Source of the DNA: Neobacillus sp. YX16
Lineage (GTDB): Bacteria > Bacillota > Bacilli > Bacillales > Cytobacillaceae
Length of the DNA stretch: 64,000 nt
Reading direction: 5' to 3'
Assembly: GCF_030123505.1 (NCBI RefSeq)
Contig: NZ_CP126115.1
Location: forward strand, 4,540,001-4,604,000
Part shown: positions 24,252-33,861 of the stretch, one piece after another
How the letters are laid out: each line of letters starts with the position of its first letter
Numbering within the stretch: the stretch's first letter is position 1
Program-made: the position numbers and the translations under genes
The notes under the pieces: generated by a model
What the model saw: the letters and a program-made list of their open reading frames with translations, nothing else
The model's database searches: none
Told to the model about the DNA's origin: nothing

Positions 24252-24289
24252 AAAGACCATCTGCGGCTTTCACCAATCAGATGGTCTTT
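24252..24289 (-). terminator. Terminator overlapping the end of the yqgO-like gene
   Basis: The stem AAAGACCATCTG/CAGATGGTCTTT is 12 bp with a 14-nt loop; the minus strand continues TTTTTGTTG. The 5' arm includes the last codons and stop of the yqgO-like gene. Confidence 0.8.
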
Positions 24290-24476
24290 CAGCTGGTCCC
24301 CCAAATACAGTCTGCATCATTTTACTTTTAACACCAGGGAAACTCATGAACGAGCCTACAGCTATTCGCCGCATCCAGCCTGACCTGAGTAAAAGGTTAA
24401 TAATCCGATATCTGAAGCGGAATGCAAAATAGCCAATGGATCCAATCATAAATATGGATGTCAGCATACGAGACAT
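24270..24476 (-). CDS. yqgO: YqgO-like small membrane protein
   Basis: A 68-residue protein with an N-terminal hydrophobic segment (LTSIFMIGSIGYFAF), a basic RFRYRIINLLLRSGWMRR stretch and a polar tail. Position beside yqgP and the YRYRLLN-like motif suggest B. subtilis YqgO; resemblance is limited, so this is tentative. AGGAGGGATGAT provides a good ribosome site. A 7-bp inverted repeat places that site in a hairpin (24484-24510). No function is known. Confidence 0.6.
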   Translation of the reverse strand: MSRMLTSIFMIGSIGYFAFRFRYRIINLLLRSGWMRRIAVGSFMSFPGVKSKMMQTVFGGPAERPSDW

Positions 24477-24531
24477 ATCATCCCTCCTATCGATATTATG
24501 TGAATAGGAGTTGGTTTTTATCCACTTTATA

Positions 24532-25515
<984 letters not shown>

Positions 25516-25530
25516 TTACATAGACTTAAA

Positions 25531-25548
25531 TTGTACAATAATTCACAA
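25531..25548. promoter_or_regulatory. Rex operator upstream of ldh
   Basis: TTGTACAATAATTCACAA matches the Rex consensus TTGTGAAwwwwTTCACAA at 16 of 18 positions, with one half-site perfect. Rex represses fermentation genes and lets go when the NADH/NAD+ ratio rises, so ldh would be switched on without oxygen. Confidence 0.7.
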
Positions 25549-25580
25549 CTTTTTTCAGTATCGATTCAGCTTTATATCTA

Positions 25581-26369
25581 TTATGTTATAAAATAAATGA
25601 AGATCATTGCTAACAGTGCAGCAATAAATCCAGATAAGAAATTCACCATATCATTATCCACTAAATGATACCCTTTTATTCTTTTAGCTGATGTTTTACA
25701 ATGGACCTTTTTCTCCGTTTCAATCCCGCATTTGGTGCAAATATAGACCTGCTGATAGTAGGCACCAAATAAAGTATCAATAACATTACCTAAGAAACCG
25801 AACAGGAAAATGATCAAAAAGTGGAATAAGCCCAAATGAAAAAGCCAAGCACCTGCAAAAGTGATTAACATGGATCCGAATAGTGCAGCTGCCGTACCCA
25901 ACAAACTGATGGCACCAGAGGTTCCTTTTTCTATTGGTTTAAAAGTCCGTATGTATACAGGTTTTCTTTTACTTAACGTGCCAATTTCTGATGCCCACGT
26001 ATCCGAGTTTGAACTAGCAAGGCAGACAACAAAACCAATCAGCCAAATCATGTCCTGTTGAAAATAATAAATTATGCTTAACAATGCAGCACAACCACCA
26101 TTAGCTAAAACCTGACGCCAATCTCTGGTAGCACCCTTTGCTAATTTTTCTTCAATTTCTTTTTTTGCTGAGCTTTTATATTTTGACCAAAAGCTGGATG
26201 TTGCAAAAAATAATCCAAGAAGGAAAAGCCCTTTTAAACCGAACCCGAAATAGACAGCGACTCCTACTACTACTGCTGTAATAGCCCCACTACTACTTAA
26301 GGACCGTTCCCGGTATCCTGCAAAACCACCTAAAATGATAGTTGAAACAATAATTAGATTTTGTATCAT
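25581..26369 (-). CDS. DUF92 family membrane protein
   Basis: A 262-residue integral membrane protein with about six to seven helices. The family motifs GGFAGYRERSLSSSGAITA, LASSNSDTWASEIG and GFLGNVIDTLFGAYYQ mark it as DUF92/TMEM19. Plant members (VTE6) phosphorylate phytyl phosphate; the bacterial substrate is unknown but a polyprenyl phosphate is plausible by inference. Its start overlaps the yqgN stop by four bases, so they are translationally coupled. A CTKCG cysteine pair lies in a loop near residue 210. Confidence 0.85.
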   Translation of the reverse strand: MIQNLIIVSTIILGGFAGYRERSLSSSGAITAVVVGVAVYFGFGLKGLFLLGLFFATSSFWSKYKSSAKKEIEEKLAKGATRDWRQVLANGGCAALLSIIYYFQQDMIWLIGFVVCLASSNSDTWASEIGTLSKRKPVYIRTFKPIEKGTSGAISLLGTAAALFGSMLITFAGAWLFHLGLFHFLIIFLFGFLGNVIDTLFGAYYQQVYICTKCGIETEKKVHCKTSAKRIKGYHLVDNDMVNFLSGFIAALLAMIFIYFIT

Positions 26370-26932
26370 TTTATAGTTATTACCTCATCATTAGTGATAA
26401 GTTTCGAGACTGGAATATCATGCTTTTCTATAGGAAATTGAGGAAGAACCTGGAAGTGAAAGGCAAGAGAGATTGTTTTTCCCTTAAAATTGGGTAGATA
26501 ACGATCGTAGTAACCACCGCCAAAGCCCAATCGGTATCCTTCTCGTGTATAAGCCAAACCAGGGACGATTAATAGATTGATATCATCAGACTTTACCTCT
26601 GTCGTGTGCTCTTCTATGGGTTCAAGTAAACCATAAAAAACAGATTCCAGCTGCGAAAATCGGGTTATTTTATGAAAGGATAAAACCTTTTCCTTTGGAT
26701 GGCACTTAGGAGCCACAACCACTTTTCCTGATTCCCACGCTCTTCTAATAATTTGATATGTATCGACTTCAGGCTCCTTCGAGATAGTAATCCCAATTAC
26801 TTCAGCTTGTTTCCAGTCATCTTCATTAAATAGATTCCTAGCTATTTTATAGGAGTAATCTTCATAATTAGGCTTAGTAAGTCCAGTAAGTCTCTCTTTC
26901 ATTTCTTTACGTATGATATTTTTTTCATTCAT
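26366..26932 (-). CDS. yqgN: 5-formyltetrahydrofolate cyclo-ligase YqgN
   Basis: Converts 5-formyl-THF to 5,10-methenyl-THF using ATP. The family motifs are the N-terminal KNIIRKEMKERL, the PKCHPKEKVLSFHKI segment and the ATP loop GLAYTREGYRLGFGGGYYDR. About 188 residues, normal. The start ATG 26932 follows AAGGAGA; the frame opening at 26965 lacks a ribosome site. It links folate one-carbon pools to the glycine-cleavage system elsewhere in the window. It is coupled to the DUF92 gene downstream. Confidence 0.93.
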   Translation of the reverse strand: MNEKNIIRKEMKERLTGLTKPNYEDYSYKIARNLFNEDDWKQAEVIGITISKEPEVDTYQIIRRAWESGKVVVAPKCHPKEKVLSFHKITRFSQLESVFYGLLEPIEEHTTEVKSDDINLLIVPGLAYTREGYRLGFGGGYYDRYLPNFKGKTISLAFHFQVLPQFPIEKHDIPVSKLITNDEVITIK

Positions 26933-26967
26933 ATAAATTGAATTCTCCTTATTTTTTTGCAACAAAA

Positions 26968-26991
26968 AAAGCAGCAGGAAGCCCTACTGCT
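26968..26991 (-). terminator. Terminator after rpmG
   Basis: The minus-strand stem GCAGTAGG/CCTGCTGC (one G-T pair) has a 4-nt loop and is followed by TTTTTTTGTTG. Confidence 0.8.
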
Positions 26992-27140
26992 TATTTTGTT
27001 TCACGGTGTGCTGTTGTACGCTTCTCTCTTGGGCAATATTTCTTAAGCTCAAGACGATCAGGGTTGTTACGTTTATTTTTTGTTGAAATATAGTTACGAT
27101 CTCCACACTCAGTGCAAGCTAACGTAATATTTACACGCAT
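26991..27140 (-). CDS. rpmG: 50S ribosomal protein L33
   Basis: A 49-residue ribosomal protein starting [18 protein letters not shown] and ending [27 protein letters not shown] is its ribosome site. It has the first CxxC pair (C9, C12) and C36, but residue 39 is Glu, so only three of the four cysteines of a classical zinc-ribbon L33 remain. Paralogous L33 genes are usual in Bacillus, with zinc-binding and zinc-free forms. It is a single-gene unit between yqgN and the glycosyltransferase gene. Confidence 0.95.
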   Translation of the reverse strand: MRVNITLACTECGDRNYISTKNKRNNPDRLELKKYCPREKRTTAHRETK

Positions 27141-27232
27141 GTCAATTTCCCTCCAAACGATTATGCTAGTTCGTTCATACGACTTTTCTATGATATCACT
27201 TTTTAAAAGGAAATGCTAGTGTGTTTTTAAAG

Positions 27233-27297
27233 AAAAGCAAAAGCGCCTTGAACAGGGAAAAATGCAGTTCAATTTTTCCTAGGCGCTGGAGTTAGAC
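27233..27297 (-). repeat. Family B repeat, 65-bp form with internal structure
   Basis: On the minus strand it opens GTCTAACTCCAGCGCC and closes GGCGCTTTTGCTTTT, the family B ends. The 32-base middle contains two interleaved complementary pairs (GGAAAAAT with ATTTTTCC, and TTGAAC with GTTCAA) in an A-B-A'-B' order that could form a pseudoknot. It lies between the 3' end of the glycosyltransferase gene and the rpmG upstream region. Confidence 0.7.
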
Positions 27298-27309
27298 AAT
27301 AAAAGTATA

Positions 27310-28548
27310 TTATCTTGCATTTTCATTCAAATTTACCCGTTTATTTAACAGTGTTTCTTCCATAATTTTAACTGTTTGGGAAGCAACTCGTTTCCATCCA
27401 TATAAGCTCTTAACTATTTGCCTGCCTTTTTCGCCTATTTCTTTTGCCTTATCAGAATTTTGTGATAAGAAGTCAATATTAGATAGGAGGCTTTTGGCAT
27501 CACCTGGATTCATTAGCAGGCCTGTTTGCTTATCCATAATAATTCCTTTTAACCCGCCTGTGTCTGAAACAATCGTAGGTATACCCAGAATCATTGCTTC
27601 TAAAGCTACGATTCCAAAGGGTTCGTATAAGCTTGGGAAAACAGCGATTTCACAATTTACTAACAGTGCATCCCTTTGCTCGTCCGAAACATAACCAATA
27701 AAAACAATGAAATAATCTAATTGTCTTTCCGTAACCATTTTTCGGTATCTTTCGAGCATTGGTCCTTTGCCAGCAATTACAAAATATATATCCCTTCGGT
27801 TTTCCCTTGCCAGTTGTGCAGCCTCAATAATTGTTTCAAATCCCTTTTCCTTAACCATTCTACCTACAGAGAAGACATACTTTCTACGCTTAATGAATGG
27901 ATAAATTTCGTTTGAGTTTACCTCACCAGTACTTGGTTCAATTCCGTTAGGAACAATTTCCAGTTTTTTCTCAGAGAGTTGGAAGTTTGTTAATAATTCT
28001 TCTCTCATATAGGTGCTGCAGACAATTATTTGATCTGATTCCATTATTAACTTCTTTTCTTTATTGTGGATAAACTGCTGCATATCTGTGTGAATTCCAT
28101 TATTCCTGCTATGTTCGGTAGCATGAATAGTCGTTAATAATGGAATGGACAGTTCTTCTTTTAAAGTCACAGCAGAAGTTCCTACGAGCCAATCATGAGC
28201 ATGGACGATATCAAACTTTATATCTTCAGCAATTTTCACTCCTTTAAAGCTCATGGTTAAATTAAGACCTGCAATCCAAGAGAGAAAATCGTTGTCCTGA
28301 TTGTTTAGTGGTATGACACGATGGACATGAACTCCATTTACTACCTCATAAGCTGTGAGACCGCCATTCCCAGCGGTAATCACATGGACCTCGTGACCAA
28401 GTTGCGCTAATTGAACAGCAAGACCACTGACGTGCCTTGAGAGCCCGCCAACAACATTAGGAGGGTACTCCCAGGTTAATATCAGAATTTTTAATTGCCA
28501 GTTGTAGGAATGCTTTTGGCTCATTTGGGTATTTAAATAATCATCCAT
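27310..28548 (-). CDS. Glycosyltransferase family 4 protein (GT-B fold)
   Basis: A 412-residue GT4 enzyme. The N-terminal acceptor domain has LKILILTWEYPPNVVGGLSRHV, DIVHAHDWLVG and TIHATEHSRNNG; the nucleotide-sugar domain has FSVGRMVKEKGFETII, the GKGP loop and the EPFGIVALEAM motif with the conserved Glu pair. The N terminus resembles starch/glycogen synthase-like GT4 proteins. Donor and acceptor are unknown. ATG 28548 follows CGGAG and overlaps the DUF4912 stop by 8 bp, so the two are coupled. The pair is absent from this position in B. subtilis. Confidence 0.88.
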   Translation of the reverse strand: MDDYLNTQMSQKHSYNWQLKILILTWEYPPNVVGGLSRHVSGLAVQLAQLGHEVHVITAGNGGLTAYEVVNGVHVHRVIPLNNQDNDFLSWIAGLNLTMSFKGVKIAEDIKFDIVHAHDWLVGTSAVTLKEELSIPLLTTIHATEHSRNNGIHTDMQQFIHNKEKKLIMESDQIIVCSTYMREELLTNFQLSEKKLEIVPNGIEPSTGEVNSNEIYPFIKRRKYVFSVGRMVKEKGFETIIEAAQLARENRRDIYFVIAGKGPMLERYRKMVTERQLDYFIVFIGYVSDEQRDALLVNCEIAVFPSLYEPFGIVALEAMILGIPTIVSDTGGLKGIIMDKQTGLLMNPGDAKSLLSNIDFLSQNSDKAKEIGEKGRQIVKSLYGWKRVASQTVKIMEETLLNKRVNLNENAR

Positions 28549-29224
28549 TATTCTGCTCCGTATTTTTTGATTCTCCATAATAGCTGTAAGTGCTTACATA
28601 ATCAATCCATTTTGGTGAAAAATTATCAATCTGTTGAAAGTTCACCAAGTTCGTATAAATTTCACTGCCTTTTAAATTACCCATAGTTGGAGTTTGAACT
28701 GAATTTGAGCGAAGAACCGGGAAAAACTCATTTTCATTTAATTTCACACCTAATTCAGCCACATAACTCCGATTCGCTGTCAATCCTTTAATAAACCAAT
28801 AGCCCTGGTTATAAGGAACAGTTATATCATAGTAATGGTAAGCATTATTCCCAGTGAAAATAATATCCGTAACATCATAAATTCTAACGATATGTACCAG
28901 TTCCTCAAAAGGTCTATCATAAAATGAAGTGATAACCTTAACGGGAACTTTAGATGCCTCCCAATAAACAATTACCTTTCTAGGGGTAACCAGTTTAACC
29001 TGTAATTCCCCCTTAACAGGAGTATATTCGATTGTTTGGTGATTTAACTCGCTTACTTCCCTTTGCGTATTCTCTTCAACTGAAACAACTTCTATATTAT
29101 TTTCCAGATTATTAATATATTTACTCCATCGATATTGAACTCTTCCAATAGTGGTATTCAAGTGTGAGGCGATTTTTCGGAATGATAAACCATCCTCTCT
29201 TAGTTTAATAATTTCTTCAATCAT
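28541..29224 (-). CDS. DUF4912 domain protein with N-terminal HTH
   Basis: A 227-residue protein. Residues 1-36 (MIEEIIKLREDGLSFRKIAS, then HLNTTIGRVQYRWSKYI) form a homeodomain-like helix-turn-helix. After a linker, residues from about 70 carry the DUF4912 fold (VTPRKVIVYWEASK, VRIYDVTDIIF, YYDITVPYNQGYWFIKGL), which looks like a carbohydrate-binding-type beta-sandwich. ATG 29224 follows ATGGAGGAGAACA. It is followed by and coupled to the GT4 gene. DUF4912 genes often neighbour alpha-glucan or polysaccharide genes in other bacteria; a role in regulating or binding a polysaccharide is inference. Confidence 0.82.
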   Translation of the reverse strand: MIEEIIKLREDGLSFRKIASHLNTTIGRVQYRWSKYINNLENNIEVVSVEENTQREVSELNHQTIEYTPVKGELQVKLVTPRKVIVYWEASKVPVKVITSFYDRPFEELVHIVRIYDVTDIIFTGNNAYHYYDITVPYNQGYWFIKGLTANRSYVAELGVKLNENEFFPVLRSNSVQTPTMGNLKGSEIYTNLVNFQQIDNFSPKWIDYVSTYSYYGESKNTEQNNG

Positions 29225-29381
29225 TGTTCTCCTCCATTTCCGCAAACAACTACTATATGCAAAAGTAATCGAAATATTCTTTCATAGATACTATTAATGG
29301 TAACATCAGTAAACAAACTGTACAATGAACGTATTTTGTCGTATTTTGCTTGTACATAATAAGACAATTTTTCAGCATCAA

Positions 29382-29420
29382 AAAAAGATGAGCTATCATA
29401 GATAGGTCTCATCTTTTAGG
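29382..29420 (-). terminator. Terminator after phoU (pst operon end)
   Basis: The stem AAAAGATGAG/CTCATCTTTT with an additional internal CTATC/GATAG pairing has a short loop; on the minus strand it continues into TTTTTTGATG. It ends the pst-phoU transcript. Confidence 0.8.
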
Positions 29421-29435
29421 TGAACTATTTATTTT

Positions 29436-30095
29436 TTACTCATTTAGGTTGAACGTTTTACCTGTTACTAGGTAAATGACATTCTCTGCAATATTTGTTG
29501 AATGATCTGCAATTCTTTCGATAAATCGGCAAACAAAAGAAAGTTGAATGATCTGGTTTGTAGCATTCTGATTGTCAGGTACCATGCTGATTAGTTCATG
29601 AACTAGTTTACCGAACATTTTATCTACTTCGTCATCTTTTTCAGCACATTTTTGTGCTAACATAACATCTTCGTCTATATAAGCCTTAATGGACATGGAT
29701 ACCATTTCAAGGGCCAGATCCATCATTTTTGGAATATCCAAGATTTCTTTAAAATGCTTTTCATTACCGATATGCAAGGTAGCTTTTGCAATATTAACCG
29801 CCATATCTGCCATTCGTTCTACTTCAGATGAAACCTTTAAAGCGACATTAAGTGTTCTTAAATCTTTTGCTACCGGTGACTCTCTAGCAATCAAAATCAA
29901 TGCCTTGTCGTGAATTTCATGTTCCAAGGCGTCTATTTTATCATCACCATCAATGACCGTATTAGCTTTTTCAATATCGTGATTAATAAGGGCGCTTAGT
30001 GAATCACGAACGGCTGTCTCTGCTAAACTTTCCATTTCTAAGAGCTTTTCTTTTAAATCCGTTAATTTATTATCAAATTTTGACCTAGTACTCAT
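29436..30095 (-). CDS. phoU: Phosphate transport regulator PhoU
   Basis: A 219-residue all-helical protein made of two PhoU repeats, each with the metal-binding E/D-x3-D-type motif (EVERMADMAVNIAKATL and FIERIADHSTNIAENVIYL). It links PstSCAB activity to the Pho two-component sensor and restrains phosphate uptake. Two ATGs are adjacent; 30095 is preferred. It is the last gene of the operon, 12 bp after pstB. B. subtilis itself has duplicated pstB genes here rather than phoU, so this arrangement is the more general bacterial one. Confidence 0.93.
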   Translation of the reverse strand: MSTRSKFDNKLTDLKEKLLEMESLAETAVRDSLSALINHDIEKANTVIDGDDKIDALEHEIHDKALILIARESPVAKDLRTLNVALKVSSEVERMADMAVNIAKATLHIGNEKHFKEILDIPKMMDLALEMVSMSIKAYIDEDVMLAQKCAEKDDEVDKMFGKLVHELISMVPDNQNATNQIIQLSFVCRFIERIADHSTNIAENVIYLVTGKTFNLNE

Positions 30096-30107
30096 CATTT
30101 CACCTCA

Positions 30108-30908
30108 TTATCCAAATCTTCCTGTAATATAGTCCTCTGTTCTCTTATCCTCTGGAGTAGAGAAAATTTTATTAGTTTCTGAAAATTCTACTACTTCTCC
30201 ATTCAAAAAGAAAGCAGTTTTCTTAGAAATACGTGCAGCTTGCTGCATATTATGAGTAACGATAATAATACTAAATTCCTTTTTCAATTCCTGCACTAGT
30301 TCTTCTACTTTTAAAGTTGAAATAGGATCAAGTGCAGAAGTTGGCTCATCCATTAATATAACATCAGGTTCTATCGCAAGACAGCGGGCAATACAAAGAC
30401 GCTGTTGCTGTCCCCCGGATAACCCGTAAGCATTTTGATTGAGACGGTCCTTTACTTCATCCCAAATGGCCGCCCCTCTTAAGCTTTTTTCAACTATTTG
30501 ATCTAGGATTTTTTTATCGCGTATACCATGAATTTTTGGACCGTACGCAACATTTTCATAAATTGATTTCGGAAATGGATTTGGCTTTTGGAACACCATA
30601 CCAACCTTGGTTCTTAAATCTTCTACTTGGTAGGATTTATCGAGGATATTTTTCCCTCGATAGAGAATTTCACCTGATGTTCTTACGCCTGGTACTAGTT
30701 CAATCATACGATTTAATGTCTTAATATATGTTGATTTTCCACATCCTGAAGGTCCGATAATAGCCGTCACTTCATTTTCCATAATATCTAGGTTTATTTT
30801 CTTTAGCGCTTGATTATCGCCATACCATAAATCTAAGTCGCTTGTTTTATAAACAATTTGTTTTTCTTGTGGATTAATAATTTTTGCAGTGGCTGTTGTT
30901 GTTTCCAT
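30108..30908 (-). CDS. pstB: Phosphate ABC transporter ATP-binding protein PstB
   Basis: A 266-residue ABC ATPase energising phosphate import. Walker A is [17 protein letters not shown], the signature is [18 protein letters not shown], Walker B is [14 protein letters not shown] and the switch His is in [10 protein letters not shown]. The N-terminal [15 protein letters not shown] block is specific for PstB. Only one copy is present, in contrast to the two pstB genes of B. subtilis. It lies 25 bp after pstA with AGGGAGGCAAACTA upstream. Confidence 0.96.
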   Translation of the reverse strand: METTTATAKIINPQEKQIVYKTSDLDLWYGDNQALKKINLDIMENEVTAIIGPSGCGKSTYIKTLNRMIELVPGVRTSGEILYRGKNILDKSYQVEDLRTKVGMVFQKPNPFPKSIYENVAYGPKIHGIRDKKILDQIVEKSLRGAAIWDEVKDRLNQNAYGLSGGQQQRLCIARCLAIEPDVILMDEPTSALDPISTLKVEELVQELKKEFSIIIVTHNMQQAARISKKTAFFLNGEVVEFSETNKIFSTPEDKRTEDYITGRFG

Positions 30909-30933
30909 AGTAGTTTGCCTCCCTATCCTAGCC

Positions 30934-31812
30934 TTAATATCTTTTCTGGAATTTATTTCGAATTAAAACAGCGATCGAATTCATGATAATTAACAACACA
31001 AGTAAAACAATAATACCTGCTGCAGCTAAAGCATGAAATTCAACTTGAGGACGACCTGTCCAATTGTAAATTTGTAAAGGTAATACGGTCATACTATCAA
31101 AAAATGTTTTTGGTAAAAACGCAAGGAATAAAGGCATTCCAAGGACAACAAGCGGTGCTGTTTCACCAATTGCACGGGAAAGAGCCAAAATTCCGCCAGT
31201 CAGAATTCCTGGAATAGCAGCAGGAAGAACAATTCGAACAATGGTCTGCCATTTAGTAGCACCTATTCCAAATGATGCCTCTCTTAATTGATTAGGCACT
31301 GCGCGAATAGCTTCTTGTGAAGCTACAATAATGACTGGTAAAACAAGTAGACTCATGGTAAGTCCTGCGGCCAGGACACTTGTCCCAAGTGCAAATGCAC
31401 GTACGAATATTGTTAAACCGAGTAATCCGAAAACAATAGATGGGACACCAGCTAGATTGGAGATATTTACTTTAATAAAATTTGTTATCACATTGTCTTT
31501 TGCATATTCTTCGAGATAGATGGCAGTACCTACACCCAGTAATAATGAAACAGGTGCAACAACAGCCATAAGCCAAATGGTTCCAATTAAAGCAGCATAA
31601 ACACCTGCATTTTCAGGTTTCCTTGAAGGAAGACTTTGCAAAAATTGCAAATCTAAATAGCCAAGTCCTTGAGAGAATATCCGATATAATAATACTCCTA
31701 ATATTAATAACACAAACATGGTTAACGCAAAAAATGTCCATTTTGAAAATGAATTTTTAGATAATCTTGATTTCATCCGCTTTACAACGGATTCGTGATT
31801 AATTAAATTCAT
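30934..31812 (-). CDS. pstA: Phosphate ABC transporter permease PstA
   Basis: A 292-residue permease with six membrane helices. The EAA loop is [25 protein letters not shown] (shown here by its core [15 protein letters not shown]), and [11 protein letters not shown] is the conserved PstA segment. An N-terminal cytoplasmic tail of about 25 residues precedes the first helix. Its start abuts the pstC stop at 31812, indicating translational coupling. It pairs with PstC to form the inner-membrane channel. Confidence 0.95.
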   Translation of the reverse strand: MNLINHESVVKRMKSRLSKNSFSKWTFFALTMFVLLILGVLLYRIFSQGLGYLDLQFLQSLPSRKPENAGVYAALIGTIWLMAVVAPVSLLLGVGTAIYLEEYAKDNVITNFIKVNISNLAGVPSIVFGLLGLTIFVRAFALGTSVLAAGLTMSLLVLPVIIVASQEAIRAVPNQLREASFGIGATKWQTIVRIVLPAAIPGILTGGILALSRAIGETAPLVVLGMPLFLAFLPKTFFDSMTVLPLQIYNWTGRPQVEFHALAAAGIIVLLVLLIIMNSIAVLIRNKFQKRY

Positions 31813-32759
31813 TAATATTCCTCCCTAAAACGACGGGTGATGTATTGAGCTAATAAATTCATCACCAACGTAAATACAAATAATGTCATACCAACTGCAT
31901 AAATGCTATAGTAGATCGTCGTACCATAACCTGCATCACCTTGGCTGACTTGGACAATATATGCAGTCATCGTTTGAATCGATCCTGTCAAATTCCACTC
32001 TAGATTCGGTGTTGAACCACCAGCAACCGCTACAATCATTGTTTCGCCGATTGCTCGTGAGATACCTAAAACGATAGAGGCAATAATTCCTGAGACAGCA
32101 GCTGGCAGGACGACTTTAATGGCTACTTCAAATTTAGTCGACCCTAGTGCAAGTGCACCTTCACGCATCGCATTAGGAACTGAAGTCATCGCATCCTCGG
32201 ATAGAGAAGCGATCATCGGTGTAATCATGATTCCAATCACAATACCAGGGCTTAACGCATTAAAAATTTCAAGAGATGGAATTATTTCACGTAATATAGG
32301 AGTAACAAAGGTTAGCGCAAAAAATCCATAAACAATTGTTGGGATTCCAGCTAAAACTTCTAATATCGGTTTAATAATTCTGCGAGCTCGATCTGATGCA
32401 TACTCACTCAAATAAATGGCTGAAGCTAGTCCGATTGGAACAGCAACAATAGCAGCAATTACAGTTACCTTTAAAGTTCCCATTACTAACGGCAGAATAC
32501 CGAATGATCCATTAGTTTCAGAAAAAGGATACCATTTTTTAGCGGTGAAGAATTCCTTAATCGATACTGCATCGAAAAATAAAAATGTCTCAAAAATGAG
32601 CGTAAGAACAATGCCAATCGTTGTCAAAACAGAAACGGCTGCTGCAAGGAATAAAATGTATGGCATGATTTTTTCAGTAATTCCTCCAGCGCTCTTCCTT
32701 TTTTTCTTCTCTTCAATCATTTTCTGAACAGAGAATGATTTAGTGTTTTGAGTGGCCAA
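31812..32759 (-). CDS. pstC: Phosphate ABC transporter permease PstC
   Basis: A 315-residue permease with six core membrane helices. Features include the TAKKWYPFSETNGSFGILPL periplasmic loop, GIPTIVYGFFAL, the EAA loop (MTSVPNAMREGALALGSTKF) and ISRAIGETMIVAVAGG. It lies 79 bp downstream of pstS, separated by a strong hairpin that probably sets the ratio of binding protein to permease. AAAGGGGGTTTTCAG is its ribosome site. Confidence 0.95.
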   Translation of the reverse strand: MATQNTKSFSVQKMIEEKKKRKSAGGITEKIMPYILFLAAAVSVLTTIGIVLTLIFETFLFFDAVSIKEFFTAKKWYPFSETNGSFGILPLVMGTLKVTVIAAIVAVPIGLASAIYLSEYASDRARRIIKPILEVLAGIPTIVYGFFALTFVTPILREIIPSLEIFNALSPGIVIGIMITPMIASLSEDAMTSVPNAMREGALALGSTKFEVAIKVVLPAAVSGIIASIVLGISRAIGETMIVAVAGGSTPNLEWNLTGSIQTMTAYIVQVSQGDAGYGTTIYYSIYAVGMTLFVFTLVMNLLAQYITRRFREEY

Positions 32760-32790
32760 TCTGAAAACCCCCTTTATTCCAATGACAAGA

Positions 32791-32817
32791 TGAGAAGCAC
32801 ATTTATCGTGCTTCTCA
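32791..32817 (-). other. Intercistronic stem-loop between pstS and pstC
   Basis: A 10-bp perfect stem TGAGAAGCAC/GTGCTTCTCA with a 7-nt loop sits between pstS and pstC. There is no T tract after it on the minus strand, so it is more likely a partial terminator or a 3' mRNA stabiliser for pstS than a full terminator. Confidence 0.7.
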
Positions 32818-32838
32818 CCTATAAAATTATTCTAAACT

Positions 32839-33801
32839 TTACTTAAGAGTTTCTAATGTTTCTAATTGCTTTGTATACTCTTCATCAGGAAGTTTTACAT
32901 ATCCAACATCTTCAGATAATGTTGCAGCATTTTCTAAAAGAAACTTCACGAAATCATACACTTCTTCTTGATCTTTAATAGCAGAGTTTTTCACATAAGT
33001 GAACAATGGACGTGATAATGGAGAATATTCTCCAGATTCAATAGTTTCATTAGTTGGCTCAACAGGACCGTCTCCGCCATCAATTGGAACGATTTTCAAA
33101 GTATCTTTGTTTTCTGCATAGTACGCATAACCAAAGTACCCTATAGCATTTTTATCACCTTGAACACCTTGAACTAGTGTATTGTCATCTTCAGAAAGAG
33201 TTGCTTTTTCAACAATAGGTTTTCCATCAAGAATTACTTCATCAAAGTAATCGAAAGTTCCTGAATCTGTTCCAGGAGAGTATAATTTAATTTCTTCATC
33301 TGGCCATTTTGGATTGACATCAGACCATTTTTTAGTTGTTCCGTCTTCAATCCAGATTTTCTGTAAGTCTTCGATTGTTAAGCTTTCTACCCAGTCATTG
33401 TCTTTATTTACTACGACTGAGAGTCCATCATACGCTAATTGAATTTCAGTATAATCAATGCCTTTTTCTTTAAGAGCTGCTGCTTCTTCATCTTTAATCG
33501 GACGAGAGGCGTTGCTTAGTTCAGTTTCACCTGCGATAAAAGCTTCAAAACCGCCGCCTGTTCCAGATGATCCAACAGGAACTTTAACATTAGGTTGAAT
33601 CATTCCATATTCTTCAACCACGGCTTCCATGATTGGGAAAACTGTAGATGAACCGTCTATTTTAATTTCACCTTGAAGTTGCTTTACTTCTTCGCCAGCT
33701 TGTTCTTTGTTGCCTTCAGTTCCTTGTGCACCACAAGCTGCAGTAATAGCTAGCACACCAGTCATCATTGCTGTTAGTGCTAATTTCTTAAAGCTTTTCA
33801 T
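32839..33801 (-). CDS. pstS: Phosphate ABC transporter substrate-binding lipoprotein PstS
   Basis: A 320-residue extracellular phosphate-binding lipoprotein. The signal peptide ends at a lipobox with C23 (VLAITAAC), followed by a flexible linker. Phosphate-binding loops are [46 protein letters not shown] and [12 protein letters not shown]. It is the first gene of the operon, driven by the PhoP-box array upstream. A near-perfect AGGGGGAATTTAGTA ribosome site fits high expression. Confidence 0.96.
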   Translation of the reverse strand: MKSFKKLALTAMMTGVLAITAACGAQGTEGNKEQAGEEVKQLQGEIKIDGSSTVFPIMEAVVEEYGMIQPNVKVPVGSSGTGGGFEAFIAGETELSNASRPIKDEEAAALKEKGIDYTEIQLAYDGLSVVVNKDNDWVESLTIEDLQKIWIEDGTTKKWSDVNPKWPDEEIKLYSPGTDSGTFDYFDEVILDGKPIVEKATLSEDDNTLVQGVQGDKNAIGYFGYAYYAENKDTLKIVPIDGGDGPVEPTNETIESGEYSPLSRPLFTYVKNSAIKDQEEVYDFVKFLLENAATLSEDVGYVKLPDEEYTKQLETLETLK

Positions 33802-33861
33802 TACTAAATTCCCCCTACGAAATTTGGATTGTTTAACGTGTTCGTTTTCCTTACAAGATTA

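Noticed and set aside
29221..29412. 63-residue minus-strand frame upstream of the DUF4912 gene
   Set aside because: No ribosome site, overlaps the phoU terminator region at one end, and shows no family features.
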